From Pelagibacteraceae bacterium AG-337-G06 (GTDB taxonomy: Bacteria; Pseudomonadota; Alphaproteobacteria; Pelagibacterales; AG-422-B15), in assembly GCA_003282175.1 (NCBI GenBank), contig QBZX01000005.1, positions 1 to 64,000 on the forward strand: a DNA stretch of 64,000 nucleotides, given 5' to 3'. Below the pieces are notes generated by a model, which was given only the letters and a program-made list of their open reading frames with translations, was not told the origin of the DNA and did no database searches. The stretch's first letter is position 1. Every line of letters begins with the position of its first letter. A program made the translations under genes and the position numbers. This document shows positions 8,793-17,478 of the stretch, in pieces.

Positions 8793-9691
8793 ATACAAAT
8801 GCACCTCAATGGTTTAAAGACTCAATCGCTAATAATCCAGAAATATGCTTTGTCAAAGTTAAGGGTACAAGAATTGTCTATAATACTTGGGGTGATAAAA
8901 AAAATCCTGGACTAATATTTGTTCATGGTGGAATGGCACATGCCGAATGGTGGAATTTTATTGGACCATATTTTGCAAAGTCTCATAGAGTTGTAGCAAT
9001 GAATTTAGGGGGCATGGGTGAGAGTGATTGGAAAAAAAAGTACTCTATAGAGTCATGGGGAGATGAAATTGTCGGAGTTTGTAAAAAAGAGAAACTTAAA
9101 AAGCCAATTTTAGTTGGGCACAGTCTAGGAGGTATGTGCAGTGTAATTGCTGCTTCGTCTATGAAAAAAACTCTTTATGGCCTTGTTATTGTAGATACAG
9201 CAATAATGCCTCCTTCAGAAAAGCCACCTAAATTTGACTTAAAAATAAGAGCTAATAAAATTTATAAAAAACAATCGGATATAAGAAAAAGGTTTAGACT
9301 TGTCCCTTCTCAAAGTGATGCACTTGACTACGTAATGGATTACATTGCAGAAAAATCTATTAAAAAAGTTAGAGGTGGATGGACATGGAAGTTTGATCCA
9401 AACTATATGAAAATTTTTAATAGTGATAGTTTTGCTGAAAGGCAAGCAATGTATCGCAACAAGCTTAAGGGATTGAAGTGTAGGGTTGCAATATTCAGAG
9501 GTGAGAAGTCACTTCTTTTTCCTGGTCGAAGTGCAAAATATATGCACGAGCTCATGGATAAAAAATCTCCAATAATAAATATTCCGGAAGCCCATCATCA
9601 TATTATGGTAGACCAACCCTTAGCATTAGTAGCAGCCTTAAGATCTCTCGTCATAGACTGGGATCATTCGAAGCCCTCTAAAGCATTGTAA
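8789..9691 (+). CDS. Alpha/beta hydrolase
   Basis: 300 residues with the alpha/beta-hydrolase fold. The oxyanion-hole HGG is at 46-48, the nucleophile elbow GHSLGG at 110-115 (Ser112), and the catalytic His is probably in EAHHHIMVDQP near residue 270. The lid between is rich in charged residues. Substrate not predictable: esterase, lipase or C-C hydrolase are all possible. Its start overlaps the preceding gene by four bases, suggesting translational coupling to the amidohydrolase-like gene and a shared catabolic role. No signal peptide, so cytosolic. Confidence 0.8.
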   Translation: MNTNAPQWFKDSIANNPEICFVKVKGTRIVYNTWGDKKNPGLIFVHGGMAHAEWWNFIGPYFAKSHRVVAMNLGGMGESDWKKKYSIESWGDEIVGVCKKEKLKKPILVGHSLGGMCSVIAASSMKKTLYGLVIVDTAIMPPSEKPPKFDLKIRANKIYKKQSDIRKRFRLVPSQSDALDYVMDYIAEKSIKKVRGGWTWKFDPNYMKIFNSDSFAERQAMYRNKLKGLKCRVAIFRGEKSLLFPGRSAKYMHELMDKKSPIINIPEAHHHIMVDQPLALVAALRSLVIDWDHSKPSKAL

Positions 9692-9780
9692 AAATTAAAT
9701 AAAATAAATTTTTATACTAAAAGTTATATAAAAATAATGCTGTTAAATTATAAATTAAGAAATATATTACATTGAATATT

Positions 9781-9891
9781 ATGGACATTTCAGAACAAAA
9801 AAAAACCTACTCATTTTTTGGAAAGTTGATTGTTTGGGGATCAGTAGGTGTGGTTTTAGTCCTAGTATTTATGGCAATTTTCTTATTATAG
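9781..9891 (+). CDS. aa3-type cytochrome c oxidase subunit IV
   Basis: 36 residues: a short polar head MDISEQKKTYSFFGKLIVWG and one hydrophobic helix ending MAIFLL. This matches the bacterial aa3 oxidase subunit IV family (Pfam COX4_pro_2), a single-helix accessory subunit. The M-D-I-x-E-Q-x-x-T-x-x-x-F pattern and the position directly upstream of pntAA are both characteristic of alphaproteobacteria, where this gene is commonly separated from the other oxidase genes. The transhydrogenase gene begins 12 bases downstream, so they are probably one operon. Confidence 0.8.
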   Translation: MDISEQKKTYSFFGKLIVWGSVGVVLVLVFMAIFLL

Positions 9892-9903
9892 ATTCTATTC
9901 ACT

Positions 9904-11025
9904 ATGCAAGTTTATATTCTTAAAGAAAGCAATTCTGACTCTAGAGTGGCAGCCTCTCCAGACACTGTTAAGAAAATGAAGGACTGGGGTCTTAATGTAG
10001 TTATACATGACAATGCTGGATTTAACTCAAATTTTTCTAACGAAGAATATATTAAAAGTGGAGCAACAATATCGAATGAAATTTCTGACATAAGTAAATC
10101 TGATCTGATACTTAAGATTAATAAACCAAATGACGACGAAATTGCACTTATGAATGAGGGATCAGTGCTAATTGCATCTCTCGATCCATATAATAATATA
10201 GAAACACTAAATAAGTTAAAAGATAAAGGTGTAACATCTTTTGCAATGGAATTAATGCCTAGAATAACTAGAGCTCAATCTATGGATATTTTGTCGTCAC
10301 AGTCAAATTTAGCAGGATACAAAGCTGTCATTGATGCTACTTATCTTTTTAATAAAGCAATGCCCATGATGATGACAGCTGCTGGAACAATAGCTCCTGC
10401 CAAAGTGATGGTATTTGGGGCCGGTGTTGCAGGACTGCAAGCTATTGCTACAGCAAAAAGATTAGGAGCAATTGTTTCGGCAACTGACGTAAGAATGGCC
10501 GCAAAAGAGCAGGTTGAAAGCTTAGGTGGCAAATTTATAATGGTTGAAGACGATGAAACTCAAGATGCTGAAACATCAGGAGGATATGCAAAAGAAATGA
10601 GTGAAGAATTCAAGTTAAAGCAGGCAAATCTAATTTCTGAAACTTTAGCATTTCAAGATATTGCTATATGTACAGCTTTAATACCAGGCAAGAAAGCACC
10701 ATTATTAATTTCAAAAGAGCAAGTTAATTCTATGAAGCCAGGATCAATAATTATTGATTTAGCAGCTGAAAGTGGAGGCAATTGTGAATGCTCTACCGCT
10801 GGTGAAACAAATAATGTGAACGGGGTAACAGTCGTAGGTGTAAAAAATATTACATCAACTATTTCTCAGGATGCCTCATCCCTTTTTTCTAAAAATGTTT
10901 TAAATTTTTTAGATTTGTTGATTGATAGTGAGACAAAGGAATTAAGCATTGATTGGGAAGATGAGATTGTAAAAGGCATACTTGTCACTAAGAATAAAGA
11001 AATAACTAATGAGGAATTTATATAA
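9904..11025 (+). CDS. pntAA: NAD(P) transhydrogenase subunit alpha part 1 (NAD(H)-binding domain I)
   Basis: 373 residues matching the soluble NAD(H)-binding domain of proton-translocating transhydrogenase, which uses the proton gradient to reduce NADP+ with NADH. The alanine-dehydrogenase-like fold is recognisable from the N terminus (KESNSDSRVAASPDTVKKM). The nucleotide-binding GAGVAGLQAIATAKRLGA lies near 172-189 and the region ending IDLAAESGGNCE near 300. The alpha chain is split as in Rhodospirillum and other alphaproteobacteria. The stop codon shares one base with the pntAB start. Confidence 0.95.
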   Translation: MQVYILKESNSDSRVAASPDTVKKMKDWGLNVVIHDNAGFNSNFSNEEYIKSGATISNEISDISKSDLILKINKPNDDEIALMNEGSVLIASLDPYNNIETLNKLKDKGVTSFAMELMPRITRAQSMDILSSQSNLAGYKAVIDATYLFNKAMPMMMTAAGTIAPAKVMVFGAGVAGLQAIATAKRLGAIVSATDVRMAAKEQVESLGGKFIMVEDDETQDAETSGGYAKEMSEEFKLKQANLISETLAFQDIAICTALIPGKKAPLLISKEQVNSMKPGSIIIDLAAESGGNCECSTAGETNNVNGVTVVGVKNITSTISQDASSLFSKNVLNFLDLLIDSETKELSIDWEDEIVKGILVTKNKEITNEEFI

Positions 11026-11348
11026 TGGAATTAGTTGATCCAAATATTTTCAGACTAACAATATTTGTTTTATCGATTTTTATTGGATATTACGTCGTAT
11101 GGAGCGTTACACCTGCCTTACACACACCTTTGATGGCAGTCACTAACGCAATTTCATCAGTTATAATTGTTGGTGGGTTGTTTGCTCTAGTTCTCAGCAG
11201 CGATTTATCACTTTTAGGAAATCTATCTAAAGGATTCGGCTTTCTTGCTGTGCTTTTAGCTGCTGTGAATATATTTGGTGGGTTTCTTGTAACACAGAGA
11301 ATGCTTGCAATGTATAAGAAAAAACCAAAAAAAGAGGATAAAGAATAA
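11025..11348 (+). CDS. pntAB: NAD(P) transhydrogenase subunit alpha part 2 (membrane part)
   Basis: 107 residues with about three membrane helices, corresponding to the C-terminal membrane part of E. coli PntA. It contains the conserved GYYVVWSVTPALHTPLMAVTNAISS segment and ends with a lysine-rich cytoplasmic tail. With pntB it forms the proton channel (domain II). Start ATG overlaps the pntAA stop by one base and pntB begins immediately after its stop, so the three are a tight operon. Confidence 0.95.
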   Translation: MELVDPNIFRLTIFVLSIFIGYYVVWSVTPALHTPLMAVTNAISSVIIVGGLFALVLSSDLSLLGNLSKGFGFLAVLLAAVNIFGGFLVTQRMLAMYKKKPKKEDKE

Positions 11349-12749
11349 ATGCTTACAAACCTAGTCGCAATTGCATATGTTGTATCTGGTGTATTTTTTA
11401 TCATTGCTTTAAGGGGACTCTCATCCCCAGAAAGTTCCAGAAGAGGAAATATTTTTGGTATCTTAGGAATGGTAATTGCTATTTTAGCAACTTTGTTCTC
11501 GGTTAATTTTTTTACCTCAGATATTCAAACTATAGTATTTGTTATATTTGCAATTGCTATTGGTGGAATAGTAGGTGCTATTATTGCAAAAAGAATTGCT
11601 ATGACAGATATGCCACAGTTAGTTGCAGGTTTCCATAGCCTTGTTGGTTTAGCTGCTGTATTTGTTGCTCTAGCTGCATTTTATGCACCTGAGGCATTTA
11701 AGATTGGGACTTTAGGAAATATAAAAACTCTAAGTTTAGTTGAAATGTCCTTGGGGGCAGTGATAGGTGCAATTACTTTTTCTGGCTCTGTAATTGCGTT
11801 CGGTAAACTTCAAGGAATAATGTCTGGTTCTCCGATAGTATTTAGGGGGCAACACATGCTCAATTTATTTATTGGGATCATAATCATTGCTGGCATTATA
11901 TATTTTTGCTTCAATCAAGACCAAAAGATATATTTAACAATTATAGCGCTATCATTTTTAATAGGTTTTCTTATTATTATTCCGATCGGTGGAGCAGATA
12001 TGCCAGTGGTTGTATCTATGCTTAATTCATATTCAGGATGGGCTGCAGCGGGCATTGGGTTTACACTTGGAAACACGGCACTGATAATTACCGGAGCTTT
12101 AGTTGGATCATCTGGTGCCATACTCTCATATATAATGTGCGCCGCAATGAATAGATCATTCATAAGTGTAATATTAGGTGGTTTTGGGGGTGAAGATATT
12201 GCAGTTAATAAAGATTTAGAGCAACGACCTGTAAAAGAGGGTGGTTTCGATGACGCAGCATTTATAATGAAAAATGCCGGATCTGTGATTATCGTACCGG
12301 GTTATGGAATGGCTGTAGCTCAAGCTCAGCATGTATTAAAAGAAATGACTGATGCCTTGAAAAAAAATGGAGTTAAAGTAACTTTTGCAATTCATCCAGT
12401 TGCAGGAAGAATGCCCGGCCATATGAATGTCTTGTTAGCAGAAGCTAATGTACCATACGACGATGTTTTTGAACTTGAAGATATAAATTCAGAATTTTCC
12501 CAGGCAGATGTAGCATTTGTGATTGGAGCGAATGACGTAACTAATCCTATAGCTAAAACTGACCCTTCATCACCAATTTATGGAATGCCAATACTTGATG
12601 TAGAAAACGCAAATACAGTTTTATTTGTTAAGAGGGGTAGGGGCTTAGGTTATGCTGGGGTAGATAATGAGTTGTTTTACAGAGACAATACAATGATGCT
12701 TTTCTCCGATGCAAAAAAAATGGTTGAGGGTATCGTTAAGGCTTTATAG
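11349..12749 (+). CDS. pntB: NAD(P) transhydrogenase subunit beta
   Basis: 466 residues: multiple N-terminal membrane helices (roughly 1-260) followed by the NADP(H)-binding domain III. Domain III features are [51 protein letters not shown] and [16 protein letters not shown], all hallmark PntB motifs. Together with pntAA and pntAB it completes the energy-coupled transhydrogenase, a main NADPH source in aerobic alphaproteobacteria. It converges on rpsU with 6 bases between the stop codons. Confidence 0.96.
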   Translation: MLTNLVAIAYVVSGVFFIIALRGLSSPESSRRGNIFGILGMVIAILATLFSVNFFTSDIQTIVFVIFAIAIGGIVGAIIAKRIAMTDMPQLVAGFHSLVGLAAVFVALAAFYAPEAFKIGTLGNIKTLSLVEMSLGAVIGAITFSGSVIAFGKLQGIMSGSPIVFRGQHMLNLFIGIIIIAGIIYFCFNQDQKIYLTIIALSFLIGFLIIIPIGGADMPVVVSMLNSYSGWAAAGIGFTLGNTALIITGALVGSSGAILSYIMCAAMNRSFISVILGGFGGEDIAVNKDLEQRPVKEGGFDDAAFIMKNAGSVIIVPGYGMAVAQAQHVLKEMTDALKKNGVKVTFAIHPVAGRMPGHMNVLLAEANVPYDDVFELEDINSEFSQADVAFVIGANDVTNPIAKTDPSSPIYGMPILDVENANTVLFVKRGRGLGYAGVDNELFYRDNTMMLFSDAKKMVEGIVKAL

Positions 12750-12755
12750 CTGGCA

Positions 12756-12953
12756 TTAGCTGTATAATTTTCTTCTAGCCATTTTTCGAGATCGACGTAT
12801 ATTTTCTGCTTTTTCTCTTAATTTCTTCTGACTAGGCTTTTCGAAGTAAGTTCTCATTTTCATCTCTTTAAAAATACCTTCTCTTTGCATTTTTTTCTTG
12901 AGGACGCGCAAAGCTCCTTCAACATTATTATCTTTTACACTTACTTCAACTAT
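12756..12953 (-). CDS. rpsU: 30S ribosomal protein S21, apparently with ATA start codon
   Basis: 65 residues. From the second residue the protein reads [20 protein letters not shown] and continues [19 protein letters not shown], a clear S21 (decoding-side small-subunit protein that helps initiation). No ATG, GTG, TTG or CTG is in frame between the conserved N terminus and the in-frame stop TAG eleven codons upstream of the second residue. ATA at 12953-12951 stands exactly where S21 proteins begin, and the Shine-Dalgarno AAGGAGG lies 8 bases before it. ATA is therefore the most likely initiator. A base error in the assembly is the alternative. Confidence 0.88.
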   Translation of the reverse strand: MVEVSVKDNNVEGALRVLKKKMQREGIFKEMKMRTYFEKPSQKKLREKAENIRRSRKMARRKLYS

Positions 12954-13040
12954 CGCACTGCCCTCCTTAAGAGCGTTCTAAATTTGGAGGTTTTTACCAT
13001 CTTGGAATTCCTTTGTCTAGCCTAATAAAATCATATTCAA

Positions 13041-14114
13041 TTATGAGATAAAATTAATGTGACCCATTTTTCGGCCAACTTTTACAATCTTTTTGCCATA
13101 GTCATACTTAATATTCTTATTGAAGCCTTCATATTTCTTCATGGATGTTATTCTATTTACATTTTTTATTTCATTGCCTATGAGATTTCTCATAAGTCCC
13201 TTTTTAAGTATTTTAGGTTTAGGAATCTTTTTTCCTGTAATGGCTCTTATGTGTAACTCAAATTGACTTATATTTGCATTATCAAGGGTTATATGCCCGG
13301 AATTATGAACTCTTGGAGCAATTTCATTAACGAAAATTTTATTTTCTTTATCAATGAAAAATTCAATCGTTAATAATCCAATATAATTTAGCCTTGTAAT
13401 AATTTTTTTTGATATTTTTAATAATTCACCTTCAATTTCTGCATCTATAATACTTGGAGAAGTAGTTTCAGAAAGTATATGGTTTTTGTGTATATTGGTG
13501 AATAATTGATAAAAATAAATATTTCTTTTAATGTCTCTGGCACATATAACTGAAACTTCTTTTTTAAGATTAATTTTTCTCTCTATAATACATTCCTGAT
13601 AGTTATTTTCTTTCCATTGTCTTTTTAGACTTTTAGTATTTTTTACTATTGCTTGTCCTTTACCATCATAGCCAAATCTGCTTGTTTTTAATATCACAGG
13701 ATACTGAATTGAAGTTTCTAGTTTTTTTAAACTATTCATATTATTTAGAAGACCAATTCCTGCGTGGTTAATTTTATTTTTTGAGAAGAATTGTTTCTCT
13801 TTTTTTCTATCCTGACTAATAGTCAGTGCAGAAATAGGTGGATATATATTCTTTTGCTCTAATTTTTTAAGAGCCTTAGTTGATACATTTTCAAATTCAT
13901 AGGTTATAAGATCTACTTCACTACTAAAAATTTTTAAACTTTCAACATCTTCGAAGGAGCCATAGAACATTTTGTCAGCATATTTCTCTGCAGGAACTCT
14001 TTGGCTGTCTGAGTAAACGAATACTTTAAGTCCTAACTTATTACATGAATTAGCTAAGAACATGCCCAGCTGTCCGCCACCAATGATTCCAACAGTGGAA
14101 ACTTTTAAACTCAT
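13041..14114 (-). CDS. purK: 5-(carboxyamino)imidazole ribonucleotide synthase
   Basis: 357 residues, an ATP-grasp enzyme that carboxylates aminoimidazole ribonucleotide with bicarbonate in purine synthesis. Visible are the N-terminal [13 protein letters not shown] (9-21), ATP-grasp segments with [14 protein letters not shown], and [16 protein letters not shown], the PurK signature near residue 265-280. It directly follows purE with a four-base overlap, the usual purEK arrangement; PurE then rearranges the product to CAIR. Confidence 0.94.
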   Translation of the reverse strand: MSLKVSTVGIIGGGQLGMFLANSCNKLGLKVFVYSDSQRVPAEKYADKMFYGSFEDVESLKIFSSEVDLITYEFENVSTKALKKLEQKNIYPPISALTISQDRKKEKQFFSKNKINHAGIGLLNNMNSLKKLETSIQYPVILKTSRFGYDGKGQAIVKNTKSLKRQWKENNYQECIIERKINLKKEVSVICARDIKRNIYFYQLFTNIHKNHILSETTSPSIIDAEIEGELLKISKKIITRLNYIGLLTIEFFIDKENKIFVNEIAPRVHNSGHITLDNANISQFELHIRAITGKKIPKPKILKKGLMRNLIGNEIKNVNRITSMKKYEGFNKNIKYDYGKKIVKVGRKMGHINFIS

Positions 14115-14602
14115 TTTTTAGGTTTTATATTTACTGACCTGGTTTGCTTTAATCGCCAACTCTTATATTTGTTTTTAAGAATTTTATCTTCACCGCTTAA
14201 TATTGAGATTGCTAATAAGGCAGCATTTTTTGCACCTGACTCACCCACAGCTAGCGATCCTACAGGAACACCTGCAGGCATTTGAGCGATTGATAACAAG
14301 CTATCCAATCCTTTCAATTTTTTAGACTCAACTGGAACACCCAGCACAGGCAAATTACTTATTGATGCAGCCATGCCAGGAAGATGAGCAGCTCCTCCAG
14401 CTCCTGCAATTATTACTTTTATGCCTCTTTTGTCAGCTTCCTCAGCATATGTGAATAATCTTTTGGGAGTGCGGTGGGCTGAAATAATCTTTACCTCATG
14501 TTTAATTTTAAAAGTAGTTAGAATTTTTGATGCATACTTCATTGTTGGCCAATCAGATTGGCTTCCCATTATTATGCTAACGAGTGGCAAACTTTTCATC
14601 AA
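14111..14602 (-). CDS. purE: 5-(carboxyamino)imidazole ribonucleotide mutase
   Basis: 163 residues of class I PurE, which converts N5-CAIR to CAIR. Key residues are in GSQSDWPTM (13-21) and SAHRTPKRL, followed by the glycine/alanine-rich [15 protein letters not shown]. Full family length. The stop overlaps purK by four bases. Start is MMKSL; the second ATG is equally usable. Confidence 0.95.
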   Translation of the reverse strand: MMKSLPLVSIIMGSQSDWPTMKYASKILTTFKIKHEVKIISAHRTPKRLFTYAEEADKRGIKVIIAGAGGAAHLPGMAASISNLPVLGVPVESKKLKGLDSLLSIAQMPAGVPVGSLAVGESGAKNAALLAISILSGEDKILKNKYKSWRLKQTRSVNIKPKK

Positions 14603-14608
14603 TAAAAC

Positions 14609-15250
14609 TTATTCGTCTATAGTTGTATTTGTAGAGGAGAAATTCTCTTCATTTTGAATATTCATTTCCTCTAATTTTAGCTTCTCTTCTTTTGCTTTTT
14701 TCTTTTCAGCACGCTTGATTGAACGCTCAGCTTTTTCAAGAGCTTCATCTAATTCTATTTGCCTACATAGACCAAGACCGATTGGGTCTTGAGGTCTGAT
14801 ATTTGCCATATTCCAATGAGTTCTCTTTCTTATTCCGTCTATAGTATTCTTTGTACTTCCTACTAAACGAGCTACCTGAGAGTCTTTTAATTCAGGGTGA
14901 TTTCTAATCAACCAATAGACAGCATCTGGTCGATCTTGTCTTTTAGATAGGGGTGTATATTTCTTTTTTTTCTTTGATTGTTCTGTTTTTTCAGAGATTT
15001 CATTTTCAATGATTTGAAGCTCTTCTTCTTCGGATGCTACGCATCTATCAATTTCTTCTTTAGTTAATTGACCACTAGTAATTGGATTTAATCCCTTAAT
15101 TCCTGCACCTACTTCGCCGTCAGCTATTCCTTTGATTTCAAGTTCGTGCATGCCACAGAAATCTCCAATCTGCCTGAAAGAGAGGGAAGTGTTATCTACA
15201 AGCCAAATGGCAGTAGCTTTTGGCATAAGTGGTAATTTTATTGTTTTCAT
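14609..15250 (-). CDS. trcR: Cell-cycle transcriptional regulator TrcR (DUF1013)
   Basis: 213 residues. The N-terminal half is the DUF1013 domain, almost restricted to alphaproteobacteria: LPLMPKATAIWLVDNTSLSF, then FRQIGDFCGMHELEIKGIADGEV, and RPDAVYWLIRNHPELKDSQVARLVGSTKNTI, which looks like two helix-turn-helix units. The C-terminal 45 residues are a charged Lys/Glu helix. DUF1013 proteins are annotated as TrcR, a DNA-binding regulator of cell-cycle genes. Its presence supports the alphaproteobacterial assignment. It is the first gene of a minus-strand unit with purEK, which starts 7 bases downstream. Confidence 0.85.
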   Translation of the reverse strand: MKTIKLPLMPKATAIWLVDNTSLSFRQIGDFCGMHELEIKGIADGEVGAGIKGLNPITSGQLTKEEIDRCVASEEEELQIIENEISEKTEQSKKKKKYTPLSKRQDRPDAVYWLIRNHPELKDSQVARLVGSTKNTIDGIRKRTHWNMANIRPQDPIGLGLCRQIELDEALEKAERSIKRAEKKKAKEEKLKLEEMNIQNEENFSSTNTTIDE

Positions 15251-15301
15251 AATCTATAATTAAAAAATTCTTATATGTTAGTTTATCATTTTTTCAAAGC
15301 T

Positions 15302-16279
15302 TTACTCAAAATTTAGCAGTAATTTGCCTATATTTTTATTATTTTCCATGTATTGGTGAGCTTTTGAGACATCACTGATACTAAATTTTTTATCAATATG
15401 AAGTTTAATATTGTTATTTTCTATCAAGGGCCAAATATTCTTTTTAAGGTTTTCAGCTATTTCACCCTTTTCTTTATTTGTCCTTGTTCTTAAAGTAGAT
15501 CCCGAAATGATTAATCTCTTTAGCATAATTGGAAGAAGATTAGCTTCAATCTTTGAGCCCTGAAGATAAGCAATATTTATTAGTCTTCCAAAACGATTCA
15601 TTATATTTAGATTTTTTTGGAAGTAATTCCCCCCTACCATATCCAGAATTACATCAACACCTTTATACTCGTTGAGTATTATTTTTTCAAAATCATCAGT
15701 CTTATAATTAATTACTCGTTCTATATTTAGAGAATTTAAATACTTTTCTTTCTCATCAGATCCTACTGTAACAATGCATTTTACTCCAAAAGCCATTGCC
15801 ATTGATACAGCGGTTAACCCAATACCGCTAGCGCCCCCGTGAATAAGCAATGTTTCATTCCTTTTAAGTTTTGCAAGGTCAAATAAATTTGTCCATACTG
15901 TAAAAAAAGTTTCAGGAATAGTGCAAGCATCACTAAGTGAAATTCCTTTGGGAACAGGCAGTATTGTTGATGCATGGCATTTCACATATTCAGCATATCC
16001 ACCACCTGTTACTAAAGCGCAAACATTTTTGTTTAGAAATTCTTTATCAATACCTTTACCACAATCTACAACATTTCCTGAAACCTCTAATCCAAGTATC
16101 TCCGATGCGCCTTTAGGAGGTGGATATTGCCCCATGCGTTGCAAAATGTCAGGTCTATTTATCCCTGCCGCATGAACTTTGATTAATACTTCTTCATCAC
16201 TAACAATTGGTGTCTCTATGGTGTCAGATACATAAAGGACTTCAGGTCCTCCAAATTTGTCAAAAGTAATTGCTTTCAT
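15302..16279 (-). CDS. NAD(P)H-quinone oxidoreductase (zinc-free medium-chain dehydrogenase)
   Basis: 325 residues of the quinone-oxidoreductase/PIG3 branch of medium-chain dehydrogenases. The N-terminal GroES-like domain has AGINRPDILQRMGQYPPP and lacks the structural-zinc cysteines. The nucleotide-binding GGASGIGLTAVSMA lies near residue 150. The branch reduces quinones or enoyl compounds with NADPH. It is downstream of hsp20 across a 48-base gap that contains a 9-base-pair inverted repeat. Confidence 0.88.
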   Translation of the reverse strand: MKAITFDKFGGPEVLYVSDTIETPIVSDEEVLIKVHAAGINRPDILQRMGQYPPPKGASEILGLEVSGNVVDCGKGIDKEFLNKNVCALVTGGGYAEYVKCHASTILPVPKGISLSDACTIPETFFTVWTNLFDLAKLKRNETLLIHGGASGIGLTAVSMAMAFGVKCIVTVGSDEKEKYLNSLNIERVINYKTDDFEKIILNEYKGVDVILDMVGGNYFQKNLNIMNRFGRLINIAYLQGSKIEANLLPIMLKRLIISGSTLRTRTNKEKGEIAENLKKNIWPLIENNNIKLHIDKKFSISDVSKAHQYMENNKNIGKLLLNFE

Positions 16280-16292
16280 AGAAATGTAGAGA

Positions 16293-16316
16293 AGCTGCTA
16301 AATATTATTAGCAGCT
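16293..16316. terminator. Stem-loop between hsp20 and the quinone oxidoreductase gene
   Basis: Perfect 9-base-pair inverted repeat AGCTGCTAA (16293-16301) and TTAGCAGCT (16308-16316) with a 6-base loop. It lies downstream of hsp20 on the minus strand and just before the oxidoreductase start. No long T run follows, so it may be a weak terminator, an attenuator or an mRNA-processing structure. Confidence 0.45.
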
Positions 16317-16327
16317 CCTTATTTATC

Positions 16328-16756
16328 TTAATTAATTTTATTATTAATTTCTATTTTTCTTGGTTTTTGATGTTCTGGAATTTCCCTTTCAAGAAATACA
16401 TGCAATAAACCATTCTCATAGTTTGCATCAGATACTTTGATAGTATCAGCTAGTCGAAATTTTCTTTCAAAGTTTCTACCAGCAATACCTTTATGCAAGA
16501 ACTCAACATTACTTTTAGAATCGTTGGTCTTGCCACTGATTATTAGCTCATTTTCTTGAACAGAAATGTCTAAGTCAGGTTTTGAAAAACCAGCTACTGC
16601 AAGTGTTATAGTATAATTATTATCAGATTTCACAATATTGTAAGGCGGGTAAGCACTTCCAGTCTCATTCATGTTAAAGACAGAGTCAAAAATATTGTCA
16701 AATGCGTCAAAACCTACGCTTGAGCGCAGTAATGGTGATAAGTCAAATGTAGTCAT
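16328..16756 (-). CDS. Small heat-shock protein, Hsp20/IbpA family
   Basis: 142 residues containing an alpha-crystallin domain (about 36-125): YPPYNIVKSDNNYTITLAVAGF, then LIISGK and the G-x-L-like NGLLHVFLEREIPE near the end. The N-terminal FDLSPLLRSSVGFDAFDNIFD is the IbpA-like arm. It holds unfolding proteins for refolding by DnaK/ClpB. Upstream are an RpoH-like promoter and a hairpin that encloses the ribosome-binding site, both listed separately, so heat control at two levels is plausible. rpoH itself is at 39305-40192. Confidence 0.93.
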   Translation of the reverse strand: MTTFDLSPLLRSSVGFDAFDNIFDSVFNMNETGSAYPPYNIVKSDNNYTITLAVAGFSKPDLDISVQENELIISGKTNDSKSNVEFLHKGIAGRNFERKFRLADTIKVSDANYENGLLHVFLEREIPEHQKPRKIEINNKIN

Positions 16757-16758
16757 AG

Positions 16759-16782
16759 TTTAATCCTCCTTAAGCGATTAAA
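16759..16782 (-). promoter_or_regulatory. Candidate RNA thermometer enclosing the hsp20 ribosome-binding site
   Basis: On the hsp20 mRNA strand, TTTAATC and GATTAAA form a perfect 7-base-pair AT-rich stem around the loop GCTTAAGGAG, which holds most of the Shine-Dalgarno AAGGAGG. The 3' arm ends two bases before the ATG. A second hairpin, GCCTAGCTTAA...TTAAGTGGGC, lies just upstream (about 16789-16810). The arrangement resembles heat-shock thermometers, but folding and temperature response are untested. Confidence 0.45.
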
Positions 16783-16848
16783 AGTTTTAGCCCACTTAAA
16801 TTAAGCTAGGCATTTTTTGCTGTTGCATTATTGCCATCAGCAAAACAT

Positions 16849-16876
16849 ATATTGTGACGATTATCTTGATTTCAAG
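16849..16876 (-). promoter_or_regulatory. Candidate RpoH (sigma-32) promoter of hsp20
   Basis: On the minus strand CTTG (16876-16873) followed after 17 bases by ACAATAT (16855-16849) resembles the alphaproteobacterial heat-shock consensus CTTG-N17-CYTATNT, with two mismatches. CTTGAAATCAAG at the -35 side is also a perfect palindrome. It would give an mRNA leader of roughly 85 bases. Confidence 0.4.
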
Positions 16877-16885
16877 GTTTGAAGT

Positions 16886-17104
16886 TTAAGTTTTAAGGTT
16901 GCTAAATCTCTTCTTAAATCTGCTTACTTGACCTTTATCTTGAATTTTTTGCTGCCCACCGGTCCATGCAGGATGAGATAAAGGATCTATGTCAAGAGAC
17001 ATTGTATCTCCTTCTTTTCCCCATGTGGACTTTGTTTCAAACTTCGTACCATCTGTCATTACAACGTTAATTGTATGATAATTTGGATGTTTATCTTTTT
17101 TCAT
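16886..17104 (-). CDS. rpmE: 50S ribosomal protein L31
   Basis: 72 residues: [20 protein letters not shown], then the conserved [27 protein letters not shown] and a basic tail. It has no cysteines, so it is the zinc-free form common in alphaproteobacteria. L31 bridges the two ribosomal subunits. It is alone on the minus strand, divergent from the small membrane protein gene to its right. Confidence 0.93.
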   Translation of the reverse strand: MKKDKHPNYHTINVVMTDGTKFETKSTWGKEGDTMSLDIDPLSHPAWTGGQQKIQDKGQVSRFKKRFSNLKT

Positions 17105-17175
17105 TTAATTTAGTTAATTTTGAGGTTAATTAACCTATATAATAATTCTGATCAATATTTATTTAGTGAATTTCT

Positions 17176-17478
17176 ATGAGAATAGTTAATGCAATGATGA
17201 AAAGGCTTAATATCATAAGTTTTTGGCAGTTTACATTGATAATGATCGTATTTGCAATTACCGGATCTTTATCACTTTATATAACAGTCGAATTTTTTCA
17301 AATAATCGGTTTAAAAGAGGAAAACTTTAATCCAATTATATTTTGGCCAATTAGAATTATTCTTTTATTTTTAATATATCAAATATTATTATTATTAGTT
17401 GCCCTTCCTTTTGGACAATTTCGATATTTTTGGAAAGTTGAAAAGAAAATTTTAAATAGAATTGGTATAAAAATATAA
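17176..17478 (+). CDS. Small integral membrane protein (DUF6787-like)
   Basis: 100 residues with two predicted membrane helices (about 17-40 and 54-78), starting with a basic head MRIVNAMMKRLNIISFWQF. The pattern of an N-terminal WQ, FAITGSLSLYI, and a C-terminal LLLLVALPFGQFRYFWKVEKK resembles the DUF6787 family from memory, with modest certainty. Function unknown. Its stop is immediately adjacent to the suhB stop on the other strand, with no intergenic base, leaving no room for a dedicated terminator. Confidence 0.65.
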   Translation: MRIVNAMMKRLNIISFWQFTLIMIVFAITGSLSLYITVEFFQIIGLKEENFNPIIFWPIRIILLFLIYQILLLLVALPFGQFRYFWKVEKKILNRIGIKI

